Shown here: positions 9,370 through 18,169 of the stretch, piece after piece
Numbering within the stretch: the stretch's first letter is position 1
How the letters are laid out: each line of letters starts with the position of its first letter
Assembly: GCF_002813375.1 (NCBI RefSeq)
Contig: NZ_PHUJ01000002.1
Coordinates: 1 to 64,000, forward strand
Length of the DNA stretch: 64,000 nt
Direction of reading: 5' to 3'
Source of the DNA: Pseudonocardia alni
GTDB taxonomy: Bacteria > Actinomycetota > Actinomycetes > Mycobacteriales > Pseudonocardiaceae
Notes under the pieces: generated by a model
Databases searched by the model: none
What the model was told of the DNA's origin: nothing
Seen by the model: only the letters and a program-made list of their open reading frames with translations
Translations under genes and position numbers: made by a program

Positions 9370-9713
9370 TACCTGCGGTACTGGCGGTCGAGCTCCGCCC
9401 CGAAGAAACTCGCAGCCCGCTTGAGCACCTCATTGGCCCGGCGCAGTTCGCGGACCTCTTGCTCGAGCTCGCGTACCCGGGCTGCCTCGTCGGTGGTGAC
9501 ACCGGGCTGGTGGCCGTCGTCGACGTCGGCTTGGCGCACCCACAACCGCACCGACTCCGCGCCGTAACCGAGCTGATCGGCCACCCGCTTCACCACACCG
9601 TGATCGTGTCCCAGCTCGGTGCGCAGGGTGCGGACCATCCGCACCGCCGCGGCCTTCTCCTCCTGCGAGTACCGCCGCGTCGTCGGCTTGCCCGCAGTGC
9701 GTTCTGACGGCAT
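9369..9713 (-). CDS. IS3-family OrfA (HTH/leucine-zipper subunit)
   Basis: A 114-residue DNA-binding subunit: HTH region RYSQEEKAAAVRMV to SVRLWVRQADVD, then a coiled coil VRELEQEVRELRRANEVLKRAASF typical of IS3 OrfA. It binds the terminal repeats and is joined to OrfB by frameshifting to form the active enzyme. ATG at 9713. Same sequence as copy 2 at 35646-35990. Confidence 0.92.
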   Translation of the reverse strand: MPSERTAGKPTTRRYSQEEKAAAVRMVRTLRTELGHDHGVVKRVADQLGYGAESVRLWVRQADVDDGHQPGVTTDEAARVRELEQEVRELRRANEVLKRAASFFGAELDRQYRR

Positions 9714-9789
9714 GACTCCATCCTCGTTTCCAAGGTCAAGAGTCTCTACAGCACCCAGGGCGGCTCACTACTTATGGAGCACGGGGATC

Positions 9790-10120
9790 GGCGGTCTGCA
9801 TGAGCCGCGGTGGAAAACCCGCATCAAACTGGCCGACAGATCTTCGAGTACCTCGAGATCTGCACAACCGGCGCCGCCGACACAGCGCTCTGGGCTGGCG
9901 CTCGCCGGAAGAGTTCGAGGCTCAGACCAAGATCGTCGTGGCTTAGAGACTCCAGCCACGCAACTCCGCGGGACCCGGTGCACCCCACAGCCTCCACCGC
10001 GCCCGAGGCGCTTCACCGCGACCGCACGAGTGCGAACAGGCGTTCCACATTGCCCACCAGGACAACCAACAGCTGGTCGGAATCCCGTCGCGGGGTCTCA
10101 ATCCGACCCGGAGCGACTCA
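9790..10120 (+). mobile_element. Degenerate IS3-family remnants
   Basis: Two old fragments, no intact gene. About 9800-9946 decodes, with frame changes, to IFEYLEI, then NRRRRHSALGW-like and SPEEFEAQTKIVVA before a TAG, the C-terminus of an IS3 OrfB of another subgroup. About 9995-10120 resembles the 3' end of the intact 1350-bp IS3 elements (HECEQAF, then ending gagcgactca like the true terminus), but with many differences. Bases 10121-10270 show nothing recognisable. Confidence 0.6.
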
Positions 10121-10270
10121 ACCGGGCACTGCAACACGGCTGTGGGCCTCGATCGTGTAGCGCCCGCGATCGGCGCCGTCAGCGGCCGTTCTGGCCGCCG
10201 CCCGTCGAGTCCGTGGACCATCGCAGGCGCTCGTTCTCGATGTGTAACAGGCTGATACCGTTCGATCGCT

Positions 10271-10660
10271 GTGAGCGACCGTCTAGAGCATCCCGGCCTG
10301 GTGTGGCCCCGCCGTATTGCTGTGTGCTCCGGTCTGTTACTGGGTTTGATCATCGTCGTCCTTGCCGCCGCTGGTGCTTCGCATGTCGATGGCGGGCCTG
10401 TGGCCTCCTCGGTTGCGGTGGTGGCTCCGCCCCACAGTCACGGACCGTCGTGCCACGAAGCCGGCGACCACGACGCCGCGAGCACCGCGACGCGCCCGGA
10501 CCGCTGGGGCGACTTGGGCGATGGCCTTCCAACTATTCTATTTACTTTCGAAGCCGCCGCTGTGCGGCAGGTACCGAAAGTTGTGCCAGTCGATACTCGA
10601 CCAGCACGCCCCCGCAGTGGTCGATCGCATCTCGCTCTCGCACAGATATGTCGCACGTAG
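10271..10660 (+). CDS. Small membrane-anchored protein, LpqS-like position
   Basis: A 129-codon frame from GTG 10271, with an N-terminal hydrophobic segment (about residues 15-36, IAVCSGLLLGLIIVVLAAAG) and then a His-rich stretch HSHGPSCHEAGDHD. The layout (short anchor, exported His/Cys tail) and position directly before cysK2 and an MFS gene match lpqS of the mycobacterial copper regulon; this is inference from gene order, not strong sequence identity. The C-terminal third reads less convincingly, so the true end is uncertain. No strong ribosome-binding site is seen. Confidence 0.5.
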   Translation: MSDRLEHPGLVWPRRIAVCSGLLLGLIIVVLAAAGASHVDGGPVASSVAVVAPPHSHGPSCHEAGDHDAASTATRPDRWGDLGDGLPTILFTFEAAAVRQVPKVVPVDTRPARPRSGRSHLALAQICRT

Positions 10661-10755
10661 ATGCTGGCGGGACACAGCTCCCGTTGTCGTTCACGCCCGT
10701 CTGTACGTTCCCGCACGGCATAGTGCCGCGCTGCCTGAACGAGGTCTGAATTCGT

Positions 10756-11835
10756 ATGTCCACGCTTGCCTATGCTGGCCTGCCCATGTCTGAGGAGACC
10801 CGGCTCATCCACGTCGTCGGGAACACTCCTGTCGTCTGGATCGACTCACCATTCGCCGAGGGCGGGCGGGGTTTCTGGGCCAAGCTCGAAGGAGCCAACC
10901 CCGGTGGGATCAAAGACCGTCCAGCGGTACATATGGTTCGCCGCGCCCGCGAACGCGGCGACCTGCTCCCGGGCGGACGCATCGTCGAATCGACCAGCGG
11001 AACCCTCGGGCTCGGTCTCGCGCTGGCTGGGATCGCCTTCGGGCACCCAGTCACCCTGGTCTCAGATCCCGGTATGGAACCTTTGATGTATCGGTTGCTG
11101 CGCGCCTACGGCGCAGAAATCGAGACTGTCGACGCCCCCGCGTTGATTGGTGGGTGGCAGCAGGCCCGCCGGGACCGGGTCGCCCAGGTGCTCGCCGAGC
11201 ACCCCGGCTCGTGGTGCCCTGATCAGTACAACAACCCGGACAATGTCGCCGCCTACGCGCCACTCGCCGCTGAGCTGTGGCATCAGCTCGGCCGCATCGA
11301 CGTATTGGTCTGTTCCGTAGGCACCGGCGGCCACTCGGCCGGGATCTCGCGCGCGCTGCGACGTCACCAGCCCGACCTAGAGGTAGTCGGCGTCGACACG
11401 ATCGGGTCGACCATCTTCGGACAGCCGGCTCGGCCTCGTCTGATGCGTGGGCTCGGCTCGAGTATCCACCCGCGCAACGTCGATCACAGCACCTTCTCCG
11501 AAGTGCACTGGGTAGCACCGGACGAAGCGGTATCTGCGTGCAGAGCGATGGCGAGCGCGAGCTACGCCAGTGGCGGCTGGAGTGTCGGTGCCGTCGGCGT
11601 CGTCGCTGGCTGGTTGGCCCGTACCCGCCCACCTGGTACGCGGATCACTGCGGTCTTCCCCGACGGCCCGCAGCGGTACTTCGACACGGTGTACAACGAC
11701 GACTTCTGTCGGAACCACAACATCGAGGTCGGACCGCCGCCACTAGGCGATCCGGACCAGATCGACCGCACTGACCGCTCGGAGGTCCGGCGCTGGACGC
11801 GTTGTGTCGACGTCATCGCACCTGAGGCGAGCTGA
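10756..11835 (+). CDS. cysK2: CysK2-like PLP-dependent cysteine synthase family enzyme
   Basis: A 359-residue fold-type II PLP enzyme. The PLP lysine sits in [10 protein letters not shown], the phosphate/substrate loop is [13 protein letters not shown] (canonical ESTSGNTG), and the cofactor phosphate loop is GTGGHSAG. M. tuberculosis CysK2 makes S-sulfocysteine from O-phosphoserine and thiosulfate; a similar reaction is inferred. The stop shares one base with the start of the MFS gene (TGATG). ATG 10756 is used; ATG 10786, just before [14 protein letters not shown], is an alternative start. The CysK2-MFS pair after an LpqS-like gene mirrors the copper-responsive Rv0847-Rv0849 order. Confidence 0.85.
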   Translation: MSTLAYAGLPMSEETRLIHVVGNTPVVWIDSPFAEGGRGFWAKLEGANPGGIKDRPAVHMVRRARERGDLLPGGRIVESTSGTLGLGLALAGIAFGHPVTLVSDPGMEPLMYRLLRAYGAEIETVDAPALIGGWQQARRDRVAQVLAEHPGSWCPDQYNNPDNVAAYAPLAAELWHQLGRIDVLVCSVGTGGHSAGISRALRRHQPDLEVVGVDTIGSTIFGQPARPRLMRGLGSSIHPRNVDHSTFSEVHWVAPDEAVSACRAMASASYASGGWSVGAVGVVAGWLARTRPPGTRITAVFPDGPQRYFDTVYNDDFCRNHNIEVGPPPLGDPDQIDRTDRSEVRRWTRCVDVIAPEAS

Positions 11836-13241
11836 TGCGGGTATGGGCCCGATACCGTTCGTTCGAGCGTCCGACGCGGCTGCTACTTCTCAACCAACTC
11901 ACCATCAACCTCGGCTTCTACATGCTCATCCCGTACCTGGCCGACCACCTGTCGGCCGGGCTCGGGCTGTCAGTACTGATGGTCGGCGTCGTCCTCGGAG
12001 TCCGGAACTTCTCTCAACAAGGGATGTTCCTGGTAGGAGGTAGCCTGGCCGACCGGTTCGGATACAAGCCGATGATCGTCGCCGGGTGCGCCTTGAGGAC
12101 CGTCGGATTCGTACTGATCGGGCTCGTCGACGCCGTGCCCGCGTTGGTGATCGCCTCGGCGATGACCGGGTTCGCCGGTGCTCTGTTCAACCCGGCAGTC
12201 CGCGCCTACATCGCCCACGACGCCGGAGAGCGACGGGTCGAGGCGTTCGCCTTATTCAGCGTCTTTTACCAGGCGGGGATCCTTATCGGGCCGGTGGCTG
12301 GAATGCTGTTGACCGGGATCAACTTCACAGCGACCTGCCTGGTCGCCGCAGCTGTCTTCGCCGTGCTGACAGTGCTGCAGATTCGGGCATTGCCTGGTCG
12401 TCAGGGTAGCGGCGGGAACTCCCGTGAGGATGGGCGTTCGGTACTGGCCCAGTGGCGTGACGTGGCTACCACCAGGGGTTTCGTGCCGTTCGCCGTCGCG
12501 ATGATCGGTACCTACGTGCTGTCGTACCAGATCTACCTCGCTCTCCCGCTCTATACGCGGTCGTTGCTTGGCGGCGGTGACTCCGCGACGATGCTGGTAA
12601 CTGCCGTCTACGTCGTATCAGGCGGGGTCACGATCGCGGCACAGATGCGGGTCACCGCGTGGTGCCGGGACCGCTGGGGGGCAGCCGCGTCGCTGAGCAG
12701 AGGCCTGTTCGTGCTCGGAGCAGCGTTCGTGCCGATGCTCGTCGCCGACTGCCTACCAGCACTTGACGACGGTACGACAGTCGTCGTGGGGATCATCGCG
12801 CTGCTATCCACAGCTGCGATGCTCGCGGTCGGCACAGCCATCGTTCTGCCCTTTGAGATGGATACGATCGTCGGGCTGTCGGGCAACCGTCTCGTTGCCA
12901 CTCACTACGGGTTCTACAACACCGTGTGCGGGATCGGGATCCTGCTGGGCAATGCCGGGACCGGGTGGGCTATGGACTTGGCCCGTTCGGCTGGAGCAGC
13001 TGCAGTCCCGTGGGCGGTGCTCGTCGCGACCGGAGTCGTCTGTGCGGTAGCACTTATGGCTCTTCACCGGCGCGGTCTTCTGACCGTGACACCAGAGAAG
13101 ACGCCACGCCCGACGGAGACAGACGCGCCCACGGTGAGCTTTGAGGCGATCAATCGGTTCGCCGCAGCCGACACCGCTCCGACGCAACCGTTGCCCATGG
13201 CATCGGCATCGGCATCGGCATCGAGAAGCCGAACCCGCTGA
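11835..13241 (+). CDS. MFS transporter (Rv0849-like), coupled to CysK2
   Basis: A 468-residue major facilitator with about 12 membrane segments. The loop 2-3 signature is GGSLADRFGYKP, and the domain break lies around GRQGSGGNSREDG. The start overlaps the cysK2 stop by one base, so it is co-translated. By analogy with the mycobacterial locus it may move the CysK2 product or a related sulfur compound (inference). The tail contains a short repeated Ala-Ser run from a gcatcg hexamer repeated four times (about 13198-13223). Confidence 0.88.
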   Translation: MRVWARYRSFERPTRLLLLNQLTINLGFYMLIPYLADHLSAGLGLSVLMVGVVLGVRNFSQQGMFLVGGSLADRFGYKPMIVAGCALRTVGFVLIGLVDAVPALVIASAMTGFAGALFNPAVRAYIAHDAGERRVEAFALFSVFYQAGILIGPVAGMLLTGINFTATCLVAAAVFAVLTVLQIRALPGRQGSGGNSREDGRSVLAQWRDVATTRGFVPFAVAMIGTYVLSYQIYLALPLYTRSLLGGGDSATMLVTAVYVVSGGVTIAAQMRVTAWCRDRWGAAASLSRGLFVLGAAFVPMLVADCLPALDDGTTVVVGIIALLSTAAMLAVGTAIVLPFEMDTIVGLSGNRLVATHYGFYNTVCGIGILLGNAGTGWAMDLARSAGAAAVPWAVLVATGVVCAVALMALHRRGLLTVTPEKTPRPTETDAPTVSFEAINRFAAADTAPTQPLPMASASASASRSRTR

Positions 13242-13244
13242 CCT

Positions 13245-13282
13245 CCGCTGGTGTGGCGCCCGCTGCAGCGCCACACCAGCGG
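13245..13282. terminator. Strong hairpin between convergent genes
   Basis: A perfect 15-bp stem, CCGCTGGTGTGGCGC with its complement at 13268-13282, with an 8-base loop and no T-run. It lies between the MFS stop and the stop of the convergent transpeptidase, so it probably ends transcription from both sides. Confidence 0.75.
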
Positions 13283-13291
13283 ACGCGGTCC

Positions 13292-13861
13292 TCAGCTCGC
13301 TGCTGCACCGCCTCCGCGCGCTGTCTGCTCGTCCGAAGCGCGTACGACCTGAACCTTGTCGCCCTCGACGAGATCGTTGAAGAACGCCTCGGCCTGCCCG
13401 GTGTCGAGCTTGACGCATCCCGCCGACGCACTCGCCCGGTCACCGCCGTGGAAGGCGACGCCGCCGTCGGCGAAGAAGACCGACCACGGCATCGGCGCAG
13501 GGTTGCCGTCAGGGCCGGTGAACTCACCGCTGACGTGGTCCTTATTCTTGCGGTAGACCCGAAACGAGTGTCCCAGAGGTGTCTCCTGGCCGGCTCCGCC
13601 GGACGCGATCGGAACCGGACCACGGGTCACCTTGCCGTCGCGCAGGAGCCAGGCGCGTTGCGTGTCGAGATCGACACACGCCCGTGCCGAGACCGAGCAA
13701 GGGGTGCCCGGGGCGACGGCCTCCGCGTGGGCCTGGGTTGCGATGTCGCCCTGCTCGACGTCGGCGAGCGCGGTTCCACCGAGGCCGATCCCGGTTGCGG
13801 CGACGATCGCGGCGACGACGATCCGCTTGCGGCGTGGTCGTCGGGTCGTCGGATTCCCCAT
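13292..13861 (-). CDS. Secreted L,D-transpeptidase (YkuD domain)
   Basis: A 189-residue exported enzyme that forms or edits peptidoglycan cross-links. A basic N-region (TRRPRRKR) and hydrophobic stretch IVVAAIVAATGIGLGGTALA give a signal peptide; the catalytic motif is VAFHGGDRASASAGCVKL, with the Cys nucleophile and conserved His. The ATG at 13861 is chosen because AGGAG lies about 7 bases upstream; a longer frame to 13960 lacks a leader. The domain is of minimal size with no extra binding modules. It is convergent with the MFS gene. Confidence 0.9.
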   Translation of the reverse strand: MGNPTTRRPRRKRIVVAAIVAATGIGLGGTALADVEQGDIATQAHAEAVAPGTPCSVSARACVDLDTQRAWLLRDGKVTRGPVPIASGGAGQETPLGHSFRVYRKNKDHVSGEFTGPDGNPAPMPWSVFFADGGVAFHGGDRASASAGCVKLDTGQAEAFFNDLVEGDKVQVVRASDEQTARGGGAAAS

Positions 13862-14077
13862 CTGGTGCTCCTGTTCGTGGGTCGCCGTCACCGCGCTCGG
13901 GGTAACGAGACTCGGCATCATCCGTAACGAGAGACGTTCAAGAGTGACCGAGGTTGTCACGCTTCGGAGTCGGATCTGCCGGTGGGTGACCCCGGGGAGT
14001 CTCGGAGGCCCGTGGCTGGGTGGTGGAGAGTGGCCGACCCTGCACCGCTAGCCTCGTCGATGACGGAGGGAGTGCAC

Positions 14078-14422
14078 GTGCGGCGGATTGCTCGATGGAC
14101 AAGCGCCATCGCGGTCGCCGTACTCACCGTGCTCACGGTCGGTGTCCTATGTGCGGGAGGCGCGACGGCGGGGGAGCCCCCGGCCCCTGTCGGTCAGGAA
14201 CGCTCGCACGGATGCCACGGTGCTCCGCTGCAGGACATCGAGCACGCCGCCGCGAGCCCGGTCCGCCTCGCCGACGACGGGACGAGTGCGTCGACCGTCG
14301 ACCTCACTGTTCTCTGCGTCCGAACCGTTCCCGCAGCAGTGGTCCGCCCGGCGGTGCCGGACGACACCCCGCCGGCTCCCGCACGCGTCTCGACAGCTGA
14401 TCTCCAGGTCTTCCGGATCTAG
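14078..14422 (+). CDS. Small exported Cys/His-containing protein (LpqS-like)
   Basis: About 114 residues from GTG 14078, with GGAGGG 7 bases upstream. A hydrophobic anchor (AIAVAVLTVLTVGVLCAGG) is followed by SHGCHGAPLQDIEH, a possible metal site, and a tail ending ADLQVFRI. No catalytic domain is seen. It resembles three other short proteins in this block (10271, 22614, 24089) in having one N-terminal membrane segment and a Cys/His motif. Its place just before the M23 peptidase gene suggests co-transcription. Confidence 0.6.
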   Translation: MRRIARWTSAIAVAVLTVLTVGVLCAGGATAGEPPAPVGQERSHGCHGAPLQDIEHAAASPVRLADDGTSASTVDLTVLCVRTVPAAVVRPAVPDDTPPAPARVSTADLQVFRI

Positions 14423-14476
14423 ACACCGTTGCGCGCTCCCACGCCCGCAGCCCCTTGTCAGATTTGGGATACCCGT

Positions 14477-15256
14477 ATGTCGACGTCCAGTACGTCCCTG
14501 TCCTCCTGCCTCCCTGCTCCGCCGCCCGCCGGTGCCGGGGCCGTCGCCGCACTCGCAGCCGGAGCCCTAGTCACCGGTGCTCAGGCCACCTACGACGAAC
14601 TCGATCTCCAACTGGTCGACGACGAGGTCCGTCCGGTCGCGGCGCTGTCGCTCGAACCGGCCTCGATCCCAGCTCCCGACCGTCCCGCGGTCGTCGCGCC
14701 TGTCGCGGCGTCCGAGCTCCCGGACGCCGCCGACCCGGACGACCTCGCCGCCCTGGCGAAGGGCACCCGGATCGGAGAGGAGTCCGCCCGTCGAGCCGAC
14801 CAGCTCTCGGCCGCCCGGGCCGAGGGCGCCCCGGCCGCCGTGACCGCGGCCAGCGGTGAGGTCACCGTGCAACCCGTCCGGGGCCGGATCACCTCGACGG
14901 CCGGTCCGCGCTGGGGCTCCACCCACTACGGCCTGGACATCGCCAACCGCATCGGGACCCCGATCTTCGCCGTCGCCGACGGTGTCGTGGAGAAGTCCGG
15001 TCCGGCGAACGGATTCGGACTGTGGGTGGTCGTCCGCCACCCCGACGGCAGCCGATCGGTGTATGGCCACATCAACCAGGCGTTCGTCGCGGCAGGGGAG
15101 CGCGTGGCGGCCGGGGACCGGATCGCCGAGGTGGGCAATCGCGGTCAGTCGACGGGGCCGCACCTGCACCTGGAAATCCGGCAGGGCTCGGTGTCGGGCG
15201 AGAAGGTCGACCCTGTCGGATGGCTGAGAGCTCGCGGTCTGGAGCTGACCGGATGA
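14477..15256 (+). CDS. M23-family metallopeptidase (LysM-less, secreted)
   Basis: About 259 residues. The N-terminus has a signal-like Ala-rich stretch (AGAVAALAAGALVTGAQA); the C-terminal lysostaphin-type domain holds the zinc ligands in STHYGLDIANR (His, Asp) and HLHLEI (His-x-His), with the core GTPIFAVADGVVEKSG. It cuts peptide cross-links in peptidoglycan or acts as a divisome activator. The start is uncertain: ATG 14477 gives the cleanest leader, while ATG 14429 is in frame. Confidence 0.85.
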   Translation: MSTSSTSLSSCLPAPPPAGAGAVAALAAGALVTGAQATYDELDLQLVDDEVRPVAALSLEPASIPAPDRPAVVAPVAASELPDAADPDDLAALAKGTRIGEESARRADQLSAARAEGAPAAVTAASGEVTVQPVRGRITSTAGPRWGSTHYGLDIANRIGTPIFAVADGVVEKSGPANGFGLWVVVRHPDGSRSVYGHINQAFVAAGERVAAGDRIAEVGNRGQSTGPHLHLEIRQGSVSGEKVDPVGWLRARGLELTG

Positions 15257-15276
15257 CGACGCAAGCCGGGAATGCC

Positions 15277-15987
15277 TCAGATCGGAGGCCAGCCCCACCG
15301 CGCATAGCTGGAGACAGCATCGGCCATCACGGCCGACCACACCCCGCTGAGCATCAGCACGCCGGTGACCACCAGCATCACGCCGCCGGCGACCTCCAGA
15401 CGGTGGGCGTTGCGGCGCAGCCAGGCGAATCGGTCGCGGCCGCGCAGGAGAGCCCGTGCCAGCAGCAGGAAGGGAAGCCCGAGTCCGAGCGCGTACGCGG
15501 CGAGAAGCACGACACCGGTCATGAGCCGGCCCGAGGTCGCGGCAACGGTGAGGATCGTCGCGAGCACCGGACCGACGCACGGGGTCCAGCCGAGCGCGAA
15601 CGCCGCACCCAGACCGAACGAACCGATCGCGCCAGAGGTCGCCCGGCGCAGGCCGGGCCGGAACTCGCGGGCGATCAGCGGAATTCGGAGGACCCCGGTC
15701 ATTCCGAGCCCGAGGACGACGACGACCACTCCGGCGCCCCGGGTGAGGATGTCGAGGTTCTGCCGCAGCAGGAGCCCGACCGCCGAGGCCGTGAGACCCA
15801 TGGCGACGAAGACCGCGCCGAACCCGGCCACGAACAGCGCAGGTCCCCAGTGCGATCGTCCCCTGTCCTGACTGCCGGAGCGGCTGACGAAGGAGACGTA
15901 GCCGGGCAGCAGCGGCAGGACGCACGGGGAGCTGAACGACACGGCCCCGGCGACGAGCGCGAGCGCCGTCATGGCCAGGAGTTCCAC
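15277..15987 (-). CDS. ccdA: CcdA thiol-disulfide transmembrane electron carrier
   Basis: A 236-residue membrane protein of the CcdA/DsbD core family. Two redox cysteines lie in the inverted-repeat motifs SSPCVLPLLPGY (segment 1) and WTPCVGPVL (segment 4); about six membrane segments. It carries reducing power from cytoplasmic thioredoxin to exported thiol proteins such as CcmG/TlpA and the CcmH and DsbA-like proteins encoded nearby. GTG 15987 follows a GGAGGTG site. It is divergent from ccmA, sharing an intergenic region with a palindrome. Confidence 0.93.
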   Translation of the reverse strand: MELLAMTALALVAGAVSFSSPCVLPLLPGYVSFVSRSGSQDRGRSHWGPALFVAGFGAVFVAMGLTASAVGLLLRQNLDILTRGAGVVVVVLGLGMTGVLRIPLIAREFRPGLRRATSGAIGSFGLGAAFALGWTPCVGPVLATILTVAATSGRLMTGVVLLAAYALGLGLPFLLLARALLRGRDRFAWLRRNAHRLEVAGGVMLVVTGVLMLSGVWSAVMADAVSSYARWGWPPI

Positions 15988-16042
15988 GACACCTCCGAGA
16001 TCGACCAGGGCCGTTGTGGACCCGTTACGCGAAGTATGTCAT

Positions 16043-16061
16043 CTTCTACAGACAGTAGAAG
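16043..16061. promoter_or_regulatory. Candidate operator between ccdA and ccmA
   Basis: The perfect dyad CTTCTAC-N5-GTAGAAG lies centrally in the 87-base gap between the divergent ccdA and ccm operons. The shape resembles BlaI/MecI/CopY-type operators, but no such regulator is encoded in the window; assignment is tentative. Confidence 0.45.
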
Positions 16062-16074
16062 TTTGGGAGTCGCC

Positions 16075-16734
16075 GTGAACGATGCGCCGCCGGTGGCCCG
16101 TCTCGCAGGAGTACGGGTGGACCTGCACCAGGCCCCGGTCCTGCGCGATCTGGACCTGTGTCTCGAGTCTGGCGAGGTCATCGGCCTGATGGGCGCCAAC
16201 GGTTCGGGGAAGTCGACGCTGCTTTCCGTGCTCGCCACCCTCATCCGCCCTACCGCCGGGACGGTCGAGCTGTTCGGCCGGCAGATCGACGCCACCAGCG
16301 CTCGCACGGCGAGGTTGCGCGTCGCGCTCGTCGGACACTCGGCGGCGCTCTACGACCGGCTCACCCTCGAGGAGAACCTGCGGCTGGTCGCTCGCCTCAC
16401 CGGCCGCCCGCGTCGCCGGGTGCCCGAGGTGCTCGCCGACGTTGGTCTCGCCCGGGCGGCCGGGCGGCCGGCGATCGCCTGCTCGCAGGGAATGCGCAGG
16501 CGCGCGGAGCTCGCCCGGGTGATGCTCACCGAGCCCGACCTGCTGCTCCTGGACGAGGTGCACACCGGGCTCGATTACGACGCCGCACCGTTGGTGGGCC
16601 GGGTTCTCGCAGAGGTGCGTTCCCGGTGGGGAGCTGGGGTCCTCGTCTCGCACGAGGCCGGAAGGGTCTCCGACCTCTGTGACCGGACGGTCGGTCTGCG
16701 CTCCGGCCGGGTCGAGACGGTGGTAGCCCGATGA
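16075..16734 (+). CDS. ccmA: CcmA heme-exporter ATPase
   Basis: A 219-residue ABC ATPase of the CcmAB complex, which uses ATP to release holo-CcmE from CcmC. Walker A is MGANGSGKST, the Q-loop region is VGHSAALYDRLTLEENL, the signature is replaced by CSQGMRRRAELARVML, and Walker B is DLLLLDEVHTGLD. GTG 16075 is chosen with GGGAG 5 bases upstream. It overlaps ccmB (ATGA) and is the first gene of a tightly overlapping ccm operon. Confidence 0.88.
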   Translation: MNDAPPVARLAGVRVDLHQAPVLRDLDLCLESGEVIGLMGANGSGKSTLLSVLATLIRPTAGTVELFGRQIDATSARTARLRVALVGHSAALYDRLTLEENLRLVARLTGRPRRRVPEVLADVGLARAAGRPAIACSQGMRRRAELARVMLTEPDLLLLDEVHTGLDYDAAPLVGRVLAEVRSRWGAGVLVSHEAGRVSDLCDRTVGLRSGRVETVVAR

Positions 16735-17408
16735 CTCCGTCGGTGTCTCCGCTGGCGCAGGCGGTCGTGCTCGCCCGCAAGGATCTGTCCGTCGACCGTC
16801 GTACCGGTGAGGTCTTCGGGGTCGTGGCACCGTTCGGTGCGGTCGCGCTCTTCCTGGTGCCGTTAGGTGTGGGTGCCGAGACCGCCCTGCTGACCGCTGT
16901 CGGACCGGCCCTGTTCTGGCTGATCGTGCTGCTCTTCGGAGTTCTCGTGACCATGCGGGGCGGCGCTGTCGACAGCCCCGCCCACAGAGCGCTCCTGCTT
17001 CTGTCCGGGGTGACCCCCCGGGTCCGTCTGGCCGGTCGCGCCCTCGGGAACACGGCGCTTCTGCTGGCGTTCCAGCTGGTCATCGCTCCGGTGGCGATAG
17101 TGCTCTACGCGCCGGATCTGGGCGGGTGGCCGTGGTTGCTGCCGATGGTCGTCCTCGTCGCTGCGGGCCTGGGCACGCTCGGTGCGTTCGCCGATCTCGT
17201 CTCCGAAGGGCTCGCAGGGCGCACCACGCTCGGTCCCCTGCTCGTCACTCCGATCACGGTTCCGTTGCTGCTCGGCGCCGTCGGAGTCATCGACGCCACC
17301 CGCTACGAGCGCCCGGCGTGGCCGTGGCTCGTCCTCGTGCTGGCCGTCGATCTCGCCATCGCGTTGTCGGCCGCGTGGTGCGTCCGGCACCTGGAGGATC
17401 AGACATGA
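16731..17408 (+). CDS. ccmB: CcmB heme-exporter membrane subunit
   Basis: A 225-residue protein with about six membrane segments and the conserved opening LARKDLSVDRRTGEVF near the N-terminus, where CcmB proteins carry a similar RKDL..E motif. It pairs with CcmA and forms the CcmABCD complex. It overlaps both neighbours by 4 bases. Confidence 0.88.
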   Translation: MTPSVSPLAQAVVLARKDLSVDRRTGEVFGVVAPFGAVALFLVPLGVGAETALLTAVGPALFWLIVLLFGVLVTMRGGAVDSPAHRALLLLSGVTPRVRLAGRALGNTALLLAFQLVIAPVAIVLYAPDLGGWPWLLPMVVLVAAGLGTLGAFADLVSEGLAGRTTLGPLLVTPITVPLLLGAVGVIDATRYERPAWPWLVLVLAVDLAIALSAAWCVRHLEDQT

Positions 17409-18169
17409 TCGAACCCGACCTGACCCGAACGACTGCGGTAACACCGTGGACCGTCTTCGGCCGTCGGTTACCGCTCGCGGTCGCGACCGCCGTCGTCATC
17501 GCGGCGGCCGCAGCGTTGTTCTCGCCGGCCGACCGGTTGCAGGGTGAGCTCGTACGGCTGATGTACGTGCATGTCCCTGCGGCGTGGACGGCGTTTCTCG
17601 CCTACGGCGTGACCCTCGTCGCCGGCCTGGTCTGGTTGCGGCGGCGCACCGCCGTCTGGGATCGGCTGGCGGCATCGAGCGCCGAGGCCGGGGTGTTCTT
17701 CACCGGTCTCGCCATCGCTCTGGGCTCGATCTGGGGTCGACCTACCTGGGGCGTGTGGTGGACGTGGGACGCCCGGCTCGTGACGACGGCGTTGCTGTTC
17801 TTCGTCTACCTCGGGTACCTCGCCCTGCGGCGCGCGATCGACGACCCGGTCGCTCGGGCCTGCCGGTCGGCGGTGTTCGGCGTCGTCGCCTTCGCCATGG
17901 TCCCGCTCGTGCACTTCTCGGTGCTGTGGTGGAGGACGCTGCACCAGCCGCCCTCGTTGCTGCGTCCCGCCGCACCGGCGATCGGCGGCGGCATGCTGGC
18001 AGCGCTGCTGTTATCCGTCCTGGCCTTTACCGCCCTCTACGTGCTGGTCGTCCGGACCCGGATGCGGATCATCGCCGCCGAGGACGCCGCAGACGCTGCT
18101 GAGAGCGCGGGGGACCGGCCGGTCGCCGGCGATGCCGTGACCGCACCCGGAGGGGAGACCGAGCGATGA
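17405..18169 (+). CDS. ccmC: CcmC heme-handling protein
   Basis: A 254-residue, six-span membrane protein that presents heme to CcmE. The WWD domain reads WGRPTWGVWWTWDARLV; the flanking heme-ligand histidines are in LMYVHVPAAW and MVPLVHFSVLWWRTLHQ. The tail after about residue 225 is acidic and not conserved. Start and stop overlap ccmB and ccmD by 4 bases. Confidence 0.93.
   Translation: MIEPDLTRTTAVTPWTVFGRRLPLAVATAVVIAAAAALFSPADRLQGELVRLMYVHVPAAWTAFLAYGVTLVAGLVWLRRRTAVWDRLAASSAEAGVFFTGLAIALGSIWGRPTWGVWWTWDARLVTTALLFFVYLGYLALRRAIDDPVARACRSAVFGVVAFAMVPLVHFSVLWWRTLHQPPSLLRPAAPAIGGGMLAALLLSVLAFTALYVLVVRTRMRIIAAEDAADAAESAGDRPVAGDAVTAPGGETER

Larger units (their letters stand above)
8418..9767 (-). 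mobile_element. IS3-family insertion sequence, copy 1
   Basis: A 1350-bp element with ends TGAGTCGCTCTGGGG (left) and TGAGCCGCCCTGGGT (right, read inward), giving the TG...CA termini of the IS3 family. It encodes OrfA and OrfB and matches copy 2 at 35592-36941 in opposite orientation; translations in several frames are the same in both copies, implying near or complete nucleotide identity. No 3-4 bp target duplication is visible at either copy. This copy truncates istA on the left. Confidence 0.93.

Noticed and set aside
8418..9767. Target-site duplications for the two IS3 copies
   Set aside because: Flanks of copy 1, copy 2 and the swapped pairs expected after an inversion were compared; no 3-4 bp match was found.
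13861..13960. Longer start of the L,D-transpeptidase at 13960
   Set aside because: The extra 33 residues precede a complete signal peptide, and the ATG at 13861 has a good ribosome-binding site.
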